Shown: positions 1 through 6,334 of the stretch, piece by piece
How positions within the stretch are numbered: the first letter of the stretch is position 1
How the letters are laid out: the number at the start of each line of letters is the position of its first letter
Source of the DNA: Candidatus Brevefilum sp.
Lineage (GTDB): Bacteria > Chloroflexota > Anaerolineae > Anaerolineales > Anaerolineaceae
NCBI GenBank assembly: GCA_007119455.1
Contig: SKPR01000141.1
Coordinates: 1 to 7,240, forward strand
Direction: 5' to 3'
DNA length: 7,240 nucleotides
Notes under the pieces: model-generated
The model's database searches: none
The model's input: the letters and a program-made list of their open reading frames with translations, nothing else
Told to the model about the DNA's origin: nothing
Position numbers and translations under genes: made by a program

Positions 1-120
1 AATATTTCCTTAATATTTACCTGAAATTAAGATTTATGATGATGGTGAGGCATCCTGTTTTGATCCACTGAACGTCGTTATTCAAGTGAATGATGGTTGT
101 TTCCCGCACTGTCTGGAATC

Positions 121-160
121 AAAAAAACGGGGCTGACTGAAATGTCAGCCCCGTTTTATT
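121..160 (-). terminator. Intrinsic terminator of lipoprotein gene A
   Basis: A perfect inverted repeat (arms 124-137 and 144-157, GC core CGGGGCTGAC) encloses a 6-base loop. Read on the minus strand it is followed by a seven-U run (complement of A121-A127). It begins 18 bases past the stop codon of the lipoprotein gene at 176. The other flank has TTTT (154-157), so it could also stop plus-strand transcripts entering from the left. Confidence 0.9.
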
Positions 161-175
161 GTTTAATACGCCAGA

Positions 176-1624
176 TCAGGGATTTTCCCAATAGCGAATT
201 TGTTCCATCCAAACTTCGACGTTGTCTACTTCATGGCTGCCCACGAAAACGCCAAATTGACCGCTCAGGTAAGCGCCATCAACAGCTTCATTCACATGAT
301 GCCCGTTGATATACAATCCCAGATTTGAGCCCTGGGCCATGACACCGAGTCTGTTGGTGTTGCTTGCTCCGGTCTGGATATTACTGTCCTGTGTCCAGTT
401 AATAATCACGTGCATGTTATGACCATCCCACCGGCGCAGACTGTATCGACCATTGCATGTGATTCCAAAGAGGTAGACTTTTTCTGCCCCGATGCTCTCA
501 GGTGCTCTGAATACCATGCCAAACTCATCCCAGCCCGAACAATTCGGTGAGAGGACGGTTGATTCCAGATAGAAGTCATCCAATACCGGCCATGATAAGC
601 GCCATCCGATCAAATCAGAGGTGGAAGTCAGCTTGAGATAACCGCTATCGAATCGAATATTGGTAAACGAGCTGAATCCGGTTGCCCAATTGGCACCAGT
701 TGCCATGTTATCAACCCAATCCACTGGCCCCAGTTCAGCTACAGGGTCATCATCGGTGATAGGCACAGGTGTGGGTGTTGGTGCCACCGGGGTAATTTCC
801 GGGTCTTCCCAATACCTTACCTGATCGACCCACATTTCAACATTAAAGACTTCTTCACTATCAACAAAGACACCAAAATGTCCAAATAGCCAGGTGTCAT
901 CAAATGCTTCATTGACGAGTTCACCGTTGATATAGAGGGAGAGTTGTGGACCGATTGCCATCAGGCCAATTGTGTTTTCAGTGCTGGCGCCAGGTTCGAT
1001 GGCGTCACTCGCAGTCAGGGGGATGATGATGTTCATTTCATCTTCGTCCCAACGTCTCAAGCTGTAATGGCCGTCACAGGTGATGCCGTAGAGATAGACC
1101 TGTTCTGCTTCAGCGCTTACAGGCGACCTGAATACCATGCCGAAATTATCGCTGCCTGTACAATTCGGTGACTGGATGGTGTATTCCAGGTAAAAATCAC
1201 CCAGGGTAGGATGCGCCAGGCGCCATCCCAAAAGGCCTAATGCGGTCAATTGGAGTTGCCCATCCTGGAACTCAATTTCGGTGAATTCGTTGGGTAGATC
1301 AACCCAATTCGCCGCTGTGGCCATATCATCAACCCAATCCGGAGGGCCCAGCACTTCTGCAGGGTCAGCTACCTCCAGATCCGGTGTGGGTGTCGGTTCT
1401 TCAGGGGTGGGAGTTGGTTCTTCGGGCTCGGGCGTTGGCGTTACTTCTTCCGGTGTTGGCGTTTCATCAACCGGGGTTCCCGTCAATATTTCAGCGATCT
1501 CTGTGGCCATGATGTCATCCGGATCTTCCGTGATGTCATCGATGGTATCCTCGAGAAATGGAATATTGCAGCTTGTTAACGCCAATGCCAGTATGACAAA
1601 GCTAAAGACAAGTAGTTTTTTCAT
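176..1624 (-). CDS. Surface lipoprotein A with two LamG-like repeat domains
   Basis: This 482-residue protein is predicted to be exported and lipid-anchored. Residues 1-18 form a signal peptide (MKK, then a hydrophobic core) ending in the lipobox LTSC, with Cys19 as the lipidated residue. Next come an acidic stretch (about 24-45) and a Thr/Pro/Glu stalk (about 55-82). Two homologous domains follow, about 89-274 and 294-481, joined by a second short TPTP linker (282-287). Each has the pattern WR.....L.DFYLE, a cysteine, FGMVFR, VYL.GITC.G.YSLRRWD, LYING and a closing QxRYWE. This resembles concanavalin-like beta-sandwiches (LamG or the 3-keto-disaccharide hydrolase/DUF1080 group); the fold is inferred and no catalytic residues can be assigned. 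Cys155/Cys183 and Cys362/Cys390 could form disulfides. The ATG is supported by AAGGAAGGTG a few bases upstream. A role in binding sugars or surface polymers is a guess from the fold. It is a close paralogue of the gene at 2066-3463. Confidence 0.9.
   Translation of the reverse strand: MKKLLVFSFVILALALTSCNIPFLEDTIDDITEDPDDIMATEIAEILTGTPVDETPTPEEVTPTPEPEEPTPTPEEPTPTPDLEVADPAEVLGPPDWVDDMATAANWVDLPNEFTEIEFQDGQLQLTALGLLGWRLAHPTLGDFYLEYTIQSPNCTGSDNFGMVFRSPVSAEAEQVYLYGITCDGHYSLRRWDEDEMNIIIPLTASDAIEPGASTENTIGLMAIGPQLSLYINGELVNEAFDDTWLFGHFGVFVDSEEVFNVEMWVDQVRYWEDPEITPVAPTPTPVPITDDDPVAELGPVDWVDNMATGANWATGFSSFTNIRFDSGYLKLTSTSDLIGWRLSWPVLDDFYLESTVLSPNCSGWDEFGMVFRAPESIGAEKVYLFGITCNGRYSLRRWDGHNMHVIINWTQDSNIQTGASNTNRLGVMAQGSNLGLYINGHHVNEAVDGAYLSGQFGVFVGSHEVDNVEVWMEQIRYWENP
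801..1366 (-). repeat. Near-identical domain-1 repeat, copy in lipoprotein A
   Basis: This stretch aligns without a gap to 2685-3250 at a constant offset of 1884 bases. Counting by hand I find 21 mismatches in 566 positions, about 96% identity. Just beyond the 801 end, identity drops to about 82% (761-800) and 83% (701-760). The segment covers almost exactly the first repeat domain of the lipoprotein. Confidence 0.9.
1389..1430 (-). repeat. 21-base minisatellite in stalk of lipoprotein A
   Basis: Two full 21-base units (1389-1409 and 1410-1430) encode EEPTPTP-type heptads of the stalk. Irregular related sequence continues to about 1461. The paralogue has five units at the matching place, so the stalk length differs by in-frame repeat number. 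Confidence 0.75.
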
Positions 1625-1874
1625 CTTTCACCTTCCTTATTTGTTTTATTGGCTTTCGTGTTACTTGATGTGTCATGCTCAAATTCTCGCCTTTCACTTA
1701 TTTTAAGTGTACCGAAGCGACAGGCTAAAACCATAATTAATGATGTTAAAGAATAGTAGATCGTAGTTATTAATGAGTATAATCCATATAAAAAAGAAAA
1801 TTACTGGAATTAATGCTTCTTTGTACGTAGAGGTTTGCACAATATTTGGGGAGGAATCATCGGTGATACAGAAA

Positions 1875-1924
1875 TAAAAAAACCCTCGATGATGTAGTGA
1901 AACGGTCATCAGAGGGTTTTTATT
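1875..1924 (-). terminator. Intrinsic terminator downstream of lipoprotein gene B
   Basis: Arms AAAAACCCTC (1878-1887) and GAGGGTTTTT (1912-1921) pair. GATGA (1888-1892) with TCATC (1906-1910) extends the stem, with A1911 bulged. The A-run at 1876-1882 gives a U-tract on the minus strand, and TTTTTATTT (1917-1925) gives one on the plus strand, so it is probably bidirectional. It lies about 140 bases after the stop of the gene at 2066 and insulates lipoprotein A from upstream read-through. Confidence 0.9.
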
Positions 1925-1927
1925 TGA

Positions 1928-1946
1928 CTGACCCGAACGAGGTCAG
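1928..1946. repeat. Small inverted repeat beside the terminator
   Basis: CTGACC (1928-1933) and GGTCAG (1941-1946) are perfect 6-base arms around a 7-base loop CGAACGA. In the minus-strand transcript this hairpin lies just before the terminator. It may be a 3'-end stability element or an operator; the sequence does not decide. Confidence 0.45.
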
Positions 1947-2065
1947 GTTCATTGCCTGTAACCAGAATGTGCCTCATTCAAGTAAAGTCCGTGGTCAGGT
2001 CGTTCAGGTGCTGGTCTAACTTGAAAGCAGACTCTGACTTGTTTTCAATGTCTGGGTAATCGATA

Positions 2066-3463
2066 TCAGGGCAATTCCCAATACCTCACCTGATCCACCC
2101 AAAACGAGACATTATCCGTGATTGCATTTTCCACATAAACACCAATATGACCTTCCAGCCAGGTGGCATCTGTTACCTCATCGACAAGGTAACCGTTGAT
2201 ATACAGGCCCAGCTGGGGTCCTTGTGCCATAACGCCAATAACATTGGCGGCATTGGCACCCGTCTCGATGACATCACTTGGTGTCCAGGGTACGAGAAGG
2301 ATCATATTGCCTTCGTCCCATCTCCGTAGACTATAGCTGCCATTACACGTAATGCCGAAGAGATAGACCTGTTGTGCTTCAGCAGTTACGGGTGATCGGA
2401 ACACCATGCCGAAATTATCCCCGCCTGCACAATCCGGAGAGAAACCGGTGTATTCCAGGTAGAAATTATCCAATACAGGATGACCTAAACGCCACCCTTG
2501 TAAATGGGTACTCATTCTGAGATACCCTCCCTGGAAAGCGATATCTGAAAATTCACTGGGAGCAGTGACCCAGTTACCTGCTGCGGCCATGTCATCAATC
2601 CAATCTGGTGGCCCCAATTCTGCTGCAGGGTCTTCATCGGTGATGGGTGCCGGTGTGGGGGTTGGTTCCACCGGGGCAATTTCCGGGTCTTCCCAATACC
2701 TTACCTGATCGACCCACATTTCAACATTAAAGACTTCTTCACTGTCAACAAAGACACCAAAATGTCCAAATAACCAGGTGTCATCAAATGCTTCATCGAC
2801 GAGTTCACCGTTGATATAGAGGGAGAGCTGCGGACCGATTGCCATCAAGCCGATTGTGTTTTCAGTGCTGGCGCCAGGTTCGATGGCGTCACTCGCTGTC
2901 AGGGGGATGATGATGTTCATTTCATCTTCGTCCCAACGTCTCAAGCTGTAACGGCCGTCACAGGTGATGCCGTAGAGATAAACCTGTTCTGCTTCAGCGG
3001 TTACGGGTGATCGGAACACCATACCGAAATTATCGCTGCCTGTACAATTCGGTGACTGGATGGTGTATTCCAGGTAAAAATCACCCAGGGTAGGATGTGC
3101 CAGGCGCCATCCCAAAAGGCCTAATGCGGTCAATTGGAGTTGCCCATCCTGGAACTCAATTTCGGTGAATTCGTTGGGTAGTTCAACCCAATTTGCCGCT
3201 GTGGCCATATCATCAACCCAATCCGGTGGGCCCAGCACTTCTGCAGGGTCAACTTCCGCCAGATCCGGTGTAGGTGTTGGTGTTGGTTCTTCTGGTGTGG
3301 GAGTCGGTTCTTCAGGCGTCGGAGTTGGCTCCTCCGGAGTGGGAGTTGGTTCTTCAGGAGTGAGTGTTACTTCTTCAGGTGTTGGTGTGGGGTCAACCGC
3401 AGGCGCACAACTTGCGAGAATCAATGCCAGGATGGCAAATGTTATGATTAAAATCTTTTTCAT
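2066..3463 (-). CDS. Surface lipoprotein B with two LamG-like repeat domains
   Basis: This 465-residue paralogue of lipoprotein A has the same layout. A signal peptide (residues 1-18) ends in lipobox LASC with Cys19 as the lipidated cysteine. A longer and more regular stalk follows (about 24-67, repeated EEPTPTP), then domain 1 (about 72-259), a TPTP linker and domain 2 (about 279-464). Domain 1 is almost identical to that of A; domain 2 has the same conserved pattern but differs widely from A's domain 2. Both domains keep the paired cysteines (140/168 and 345/373). The acidic segment after the lipobox in A is missing here. The ATG at 3463 follows AAGGAAGGTG, as in A. Extracytoplasmic anchoring is well supported by the signal; a ligand-binding role is inferred from the likely beta-sandwich fold. 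It appears to be transcribed separately from A, because a strong terminator lies between them. Confidence 0.9.
   Translation of the reverse strand: MKKILIITFAILALILASCAPAVDPTPTPEEVTLTPEEPTPTPEEPTPTPEEPTPTPEEPTPTPTPDLAEVDPAEVLGPPDWVDDMATAANWVELPNEFTEIEFQDGQLQLTALGLLGWRLAHPTLGDFYLEYTIQSPNCTGSDNFGMVFRSPVTAEAEQVYLYGITCDGRYSLRRWDEDEMNIIIPLTASDAIEPGASTENTIGLMAIGPQLSLYINGELVDEAFDDTWLFGHFGVFVDSEEVFNVEMWVDQVRYWEDPEIAPVEPTPTPAPITDEDPAAELGPPDWIDDMAAAGNWVTAPSEFSDIAFQGGYLRMSTHLQGWRLGHPVLDNFYLEYTGFSPDCAGGDNFGMVFRSPVTAEAQQVYLFGITCNGSYSLRRWDEGNMILLVPWTPSDVIETGANAANVIGVMAQGPQLGLYINGYLVDEVTDATWLEGHIGVYVENAITDNVSFWVDQVRYWELP
2685..3250 (-). repeat. Near-identical domain-1 repeat, copy in lipoprotein B
   Basis: This is the partner of 801-1366 (offset 1884, no gaps, 21 mismatches by hand count). 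Seven of the mismatches cluster within about 30 bases, around 3000-3024. There this copy matches the second domain of its own gene rather than lipoprotein A. Confidence 0.9.
3279..3383 (-). repeat. Five-unit 21-base minisatellite in stalk of lipoprotein B
   Basis: Units start at 3279, 3300, 3321, 3342 and 3363, each 21 bases and encoding a heptad of the EEPTPTP type. The outermost units are the most degenerate. Unit gain or loss would change stalk length without a frameshift. Confidence 0.85.
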
Positions 3464-3755
3464 TTTACACCTTCCTTTTCTGTTTTGGTTTCAGGTAATC
3501 CTTTTTTATTGCAGGGGAGTGTTTTCAGCTACGGTAATTTCCCCTGATCGTTTCTTTTACTTTACCGGTGTTGACCTTCAATATCATATAAATATGGATA
3601 GAATAATGGCTGAATTACGTTTGATTGGTTGATTCTTAGCAATTCAAATGGTGGATCAATAAATGCTCTAAGTTTCACATGATAGAATATTCCCAATGCA
3701 GAACCAACAGTTGAAAGTTGTGCTCATCCTACTGATGAGATACGCATAAATCGTA
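3464..3755. other. Divergent intergenic region, lipoprotein B and Mrr-type gene
   Basis: These 292 bases separate two divergently transcribed genes and must hold both promoters. The lipoprotein side carries AAGGAAGGTG (minus strand) directly before the ATG at 3463. No RNA gene, repeat array or further reading frame of note is visible. Confidence 0.6.
3571..3598 (+). promoter_or_regulatory. Possible sigma-70-like promoter for the Mrr-type gene
   Basis: TTGACC (3571-3576) and TATGGA (3593-3598) are separated by 16 bases within an AT-rich stretch. It would leave a leader of about 150 bases before the ATG at 3756. A second weaker pair (TTGATT at 3621, TCAAAT at 3644, spacing 17) is equally possible. 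This is consensus matching only. Confidence 0.25.
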
Positions 3756-4466
3756 ATGGATGCCATTATTGCAATATTTTCAATTATCTATAACATCTGG
3801 CCATTTGTGGTTGTGTTTGGCCTCCGAAAATTCTTTCTCACCGATCAGCCGTTGGGAGAACGGATAAGGATTTCTCTGAGAAAGGTTTTCATGCTGTGGG
3901 TTGTTTGGGCTTTGATCTGGCAGTTCTTGACATGGCAGGGTCGCCAGCCCGTATTAATCCTCCCCGAAGTAATCAACCAGGTACTTTTCATTTTTGTAGG
4001 TGTTTTTACTGGTTTTATTTCCATCAGTTGGGCCCTGGTCCGCTGGCATCAAAAACGCAACCGGTTATCAGCTTTAAAAACCCTCGAAGATATTATGGAA
4101 TTGCCCCCTGAGGGATTTGAACAGCTGGTGGCCAAGCTGTTCCAGGTATTCGGCCATGAAGCGGAGATCACCAATTCAGGCTCAGATCATGGTGTTGATG
4201 TGATTGTAACCAGCACCAAAGGTGAAAAGTGGGTGGTTCAGTGTAAACGTTACCGGGGAACAGTTGGTGAACCGGTTGTCAGAGATTTGTACGGGACGAT
4301 GCTCCATGAGGGTGCCCAATCGGCATACCTGATCACAACCGGCACGTTTTCAAAACAGGCCACAGTCTGGGCTGAAGGAAAACCGATTGTGCTTTTTGAC
4401 GGGGAGGCTCTGGTACGTCTGGTCAGGCAGGCACAGAAAAACCGCAGAATGAAAAGGATGATGTGA
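3756..4466 (+). CDS. Membrane-anchored Mrr-type restriction endonuclease domain protein
   Basis: This 236-residue protein has three hydrophobic segments (about 7-24, 44-60 and 75-96), then a basic patch (98-103), then a C-terminal nuclease domain (about 115-222). The domain fits the Mrr_cat/PD-(D/E)xK superfamily: LPPEGFEQLVAKLF with Glu122, the G-S-D-H-G-V-D motif with Asp148, and Q-C-K at 162-164 with Lys164 as the expected catalytic lysine, followed by ITTG.FS. The key residues are intact, so it is probably an active DNase, expected to face the cytoplasm. Family members act in restriction of modified or foreign DNA, but solitary membrane-bound forms are poorly characterised, so a defence role is only inferred. 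No methyltransferase or specificity gene is present here. It is the only plus-strand gene in the window and ends 8 bases before the stop of the convergent oxidoreductase, with no terminator in the gap. The start is the ATG at 3756; its Shine-Dalgarno match is weak. Confidence 0.9.
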   Translation: MDAIIAIFSIIYNIWPFVVVFGLRKFFLTDQPLGERIRISLRKVFMLWVVWALIWQFLTWQGRQPVLILPEVINQVLFIFVGVFTGFISISWALVRWHQKRNRLSALKTLEDIMELPPEGFEQLVAKLFQVFGHEAEITNSGSDHGVDVIVTSTKGEKWVVQCKRYRGTVGEPVVRDLYGTMLHEGAQSAYLITTGTFSKQATVWAEGKPIVLFDGEALVRLVRQAQKNRRMKRMM

Positions 4467-4474
4467 TTTTTTGA

Positions 4475-5548
4475 TTAATAATCCAGGATATGGGCAGCGA
4501 TGGCTTGCAGCAACTGCTGTACCCGGATACCGTGGATTAATCCCGGTACGAAACTGATGTTTGGTTCACCGCCGAGGAACAGATAGTGATGATGCACCAG
4601 CGCCCGCAGCCAGCCTGAGGGGGCATAGTCCGAGGGGAAGGTTGAGTTAGGGCGATAATCACTCAAGGTTTCATGTTTACGCCAGGTGCTTCCCTGTTTG
4701 AAGCTCTGGTAAGAATCAGGTTGATCGGTGCTGAAAATCAGTGCCCCATGTGTACCCCGAATTTCGAGTGAAAGCCTGTCTCCCGTACCGGCTGATACCC
4801 GGCTGGCGACCATCGTGCCGACTGCGCCTGTTTTCTGGTCCTGGATGAGGGCTGTGGTGCATAAATCCGAGCTGGATGGGACGTCGTCAAAGTTTTTACT
4901 GGCTGCAGCAGAGAGGATCAGCAGCTCTTCACCGAGAAAGGCGATCAATAAGCTCAAGACGTGCGACCCCAGATCTGCAGCGGCACCGTTAATGGGGATT
5001 GGTTTGAGCCGGTCGGGATGTTCTCTGCGGTAGACCGGATCAAGGTAGCTGCTGTGAAGGTATTCCCCCCGAAAATGGATGGGATCGCCTAATTCACCAC
5101 TACGCCAATGATCCAGTGCCTGTCTGATGGGGGATTTCTGTAAGTACTGAAAACCCATCACGATGGTTTTCCCATGATCTGTTTTTGCCAGGGCTTTCAA
5201 ATCGCGGATATCCTGAACGGAGGTGCCAATGGGCTTTTCGACGAAAATGCGCTGGATGTGGGGAAGGGCAGCGGCCTTTAATAGTTGGGGTGTATGGGTT
5301 TGATTGGGACCAAGGATATAAAGGGTATTGAGATCGTCTCGGTCCCAAATGGCCTCCGGTGGAACAGCCTCTTTAAAACCGTAACGGTCCGCAAACCCTT
5401 GCCGGCTGGAAGGGGTTGGTGAAGCAACCACAGCCTTTTCTATCGATGGTGCATCCACATAGTAATATTTCAATATATCAAGGGCATAAGCATGAGCCCG
5501 GGCAATGCCCCCAGAACCTAAAAAGCCAACACGAACTGTCTCTGGCAT
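4475..5548 (-). CDS. Gfo/Idh/MocA family oxidoreductase
   Basis: This 357-residue protein is probably a cytoplasmic NAD(P)-dependent dehydrogenase acting on a sugar, inositol or related polyol. The N-terminal Rossmann fold opens with VGFLGSGGIARAHA (GxGGxA at 11-16), and a GPNQTH segment is at 80-85. The family signature EKPIG (Lys105 in EKP) is followed by a C-terminal alpha/beta domain containing ADLGSH, where Asp192 and His196 match the usual DxxxH active-site pair. Length and motif order are normal for the family. The exact substrate cannot be read from sequence, because this family is very broad. The ATG at 5548 has a good ribosome-binding site (GAAAGGA, 5 bases before it). The gene lies 42 bases downstream of the MuF-type gene on the same strand with no terminator between, so the two are probably one operon. 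It converges with the Mrr-type gene. Confidence 0.93.
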   Translation of the reverse strand: MPETVRVGFLGSGGIARAHAYALDILKYYYVDAPSIEKAVVASPTPSSRQGFADRYGFKEAVPPEAIWDRDDLNTLYILGPNQTHTPQLLKAAALPHIQRIFVEKPIGTSVQDIRDLKALAKTDHGKTIVMGFQYLQKSPIRQALDHWRSGELGDPIHFRGEYLHSSYLDPVYRREHPDRLKPIPINGAAADLGSHVLSLLIAFLGEELLILSAAASKNFDDVPSSSDLCTTALIQDQKTGAVGTMVASRVSAGTGDRLSLEIRGTHGALIFSTDQPDSYQSFKQGSTWRKHETLSDYRPNSTFPSDYAPSGWLRALVHHHYLFLGGEPNISFVPGLIHGIRVQQLLQAIAAHILDY

Positions 5549-5590
5549 AAAAATCCTTTCAGGTGATGTACAACTATCCTTGTGGACGGA

Positions 5591-6010
5591 CTAACTCAGG
5601 ATGTCCCTTAATGCCTCACTGGAGATGTCGACATCGAGAACCGGTTCAAGTTCACAGCGGCAATCTTCATGGGCTGGATGCAGTTCGTGCATTTTATCAA
5701 TCGGGTAGTGTTCACCGTGATGTTCCTGGCAGGTTTCACAAACATCCTCATCCCCAGAGGTGAGCCATTTCACTTCTTTGACATTCCCCCGTTTCTGCAG
5801 GTCCTTTTGCTGGATCAGGGTGGCCAGTCGCTCCCTGGAAACTTCGGAGAACAAATCTGCCTTTTCGCTGTCAAACACAGCTTCCAGGGAACTCTGCCAG
5901 GTTGAGGGTTCATCATCAGCCTCTTGCCAATCTAATAAGAGGTTTTTGAGAGTCAGGTGGGTTTTTTCATCGTCAAGTGCTTGTTGGGCCTTCTTGATTG
6001 TTTCATCCAT
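5591..6010 (-). CDS. Small orphan protein with phage MuF-type zinc-binding domain
   Basis: This 139-residue protein has an N-terminal half (about 1-75) that is highly charged and probably helical. The C-terminal half carries W82...D87..VC91..C94....G99...ID...HPAH114..C117RC119. This order (W, D, CxxC, G, PxH, CRC) matches the C-terminal core of the phage Mu gpF / SPP1 gp7 head-morphogenesis family (PF04233 type), where the Cys/His residues probably bind a metal. Phage members are usually much longer minor head proteins, so this is either a remnant or a stand-alone use of the domain. No portal, terminase, capsid or integrase gene is visible nearby. The ATG at 6010 is preceded by AAAAGGA at good spacing, which argues for an expressed gene. 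It is the likely first gene of an operon with the oxidoreductase at 4475-5548. Function unknown; the domain call is from motif reading only. Confidence 0.8.
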   Translation of the reverse strand: MDETIKKAQQALDDEKTHLTLKNLLLDWQEADDEPSTWQSSLEAVFDSEKADLFSEVSRERLATLIQQKDLQKRGNVKEVKWLTSGDEDVCETCQEHHGEHYPIDKMHELHPAHEDCRCELEPVLDVDISSEALRDILS

Positions 6011-6334
6011 ATCTTTTTCCTTTTACGCCATTTGGATATGTGAAATCCAGGGAAACAAAATCACAATCAATTGATGTAATTTTAAGAATACCACAGGCTG
6101 AAGCGTGTTTTTTACCGTTTATGAAAAATAAGTTTTGATTTTTGATAATAATTCGGATAGAAATAACTGGGCGGTTGAAACCTTGATGTTAATTTCTGCA
6201 AAGTCTTCATCAACACGAAATCGTTGGTAATCGTATCTAATGAATTTCATTCATGTAAAAGTCTAGACTTGAGCTAATTTGATGTAAAAATTTTTATGTA
6301 TGCGTCTATCTTGAAATTTACTCGAAATGCTCCT
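6011..6334. other. AT-rich intergenic region with short palindromes
   Basis: These 324 bases contain no credible gene on either strand. They lie downstream of the SDR gene and upstream of the MuF-type gene (both read leftward), so the promoter of the latter should be here, although no good -35/-10 pair stands out. No hairpin with a U-run was found after the SDR stop, so read-through is possible. TTGATGT occurs three times (6071, 6183, 6279), and a cluster of palindromes lies at 6239-6296. Confidence 0.6.
6239..6296. repeat. Cluster of three short palindromes
   Basis: Within 58 bases there are three dyads: AATGAA-T-TTCATT (6239-6251), the perfect 12-mer AAGTCTAGACTT (6259-6270), and the perfect 12-mer TAAAAATTTTTA (6285-6296). 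Centres are about 20 and 26 bases apart. They could be binding sites for a dimeric regulator. The last is cheap in AT-rich DNA; the second is the most notable. Confidence 0.45.

Larger units (their letters stand above)
1625..2065. other. Non-coding gap between lipoprotein genes A and B
   Basis: No credible gene lies in these 441 bases. From the left they hold the ribosome-binding site and presumed promoter of lipoprotein A (both read leftward), an AT-rich stretch (about 1730-1820), a strong terminator (1875-1924), and a roughly 140-base 3' untranslated region of lipoprotein B containing the hairpin at 1928-1946. Possible -10-like hexamers exist on the minus strand (TAAAAT, TATACT), but none has a good -35 partner, so I do not call a promoter. 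Similarity with the region upstream of lipoprotein B does not extend beyond the ribosome-binding site. Confidence 0.7.

Noticed and set aside
3..71. Short plus-strand frame open from the left edge
   Set aside because: It has 22 codons, low complexity and no motif. A terminator downstream could serve it, but that terminator is explained by lipoprotein A.
1281..1706. Plus-strand open frame rich in Gly/Ser/Val repeats
   Set aside because: It is the antisense shadow of the TPTPEE stalk of lipoprotein A; the repeat composition is a by-product of the coding minisatellite.
1703..1909. Minus-strand open frame of 68 codons
   Set aside because: It starts inside the terminator stem, has no recognisable motif or convincing ribosome-binding site, and lies in AT-rich DNA.
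1921..2060. Possible tRNA or riboswitch suggested by GGTTC and paired GGTCAG segments
   Set aside because: No cloverleaf or known riboswitch core could be assembled; it also lies in a 3' rather than a 5' untranslated region.
3279..3383. CRISPR-like regular repetition
   Set aside because: The 21-base units are directly adjacent without spacers and encode an in-frame Pro/Thr stalk.
3165..3632. Plus-strand open frame of 155 codons with Gly/Ser/Val repeats
   Set aside because: It lies antisense to the signal peptide, stalk and start of domain 1 of lipoprotein B, and it is the same kind of shadow as at 1281-1706.
5100..5348. Minus-strand open frame within the oxidoreductase gene
   Set aside because: It is another frame of a well-supported Gfo/Idh/MocA gene and has no family features.
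5563..6074. Several plus-strand open frames opposite the MuF-type gene
   Set aside because: The minus-strand frame has the conserved Cys/His motif and a good ribosome-binding site; the plus-strand frames have neither.
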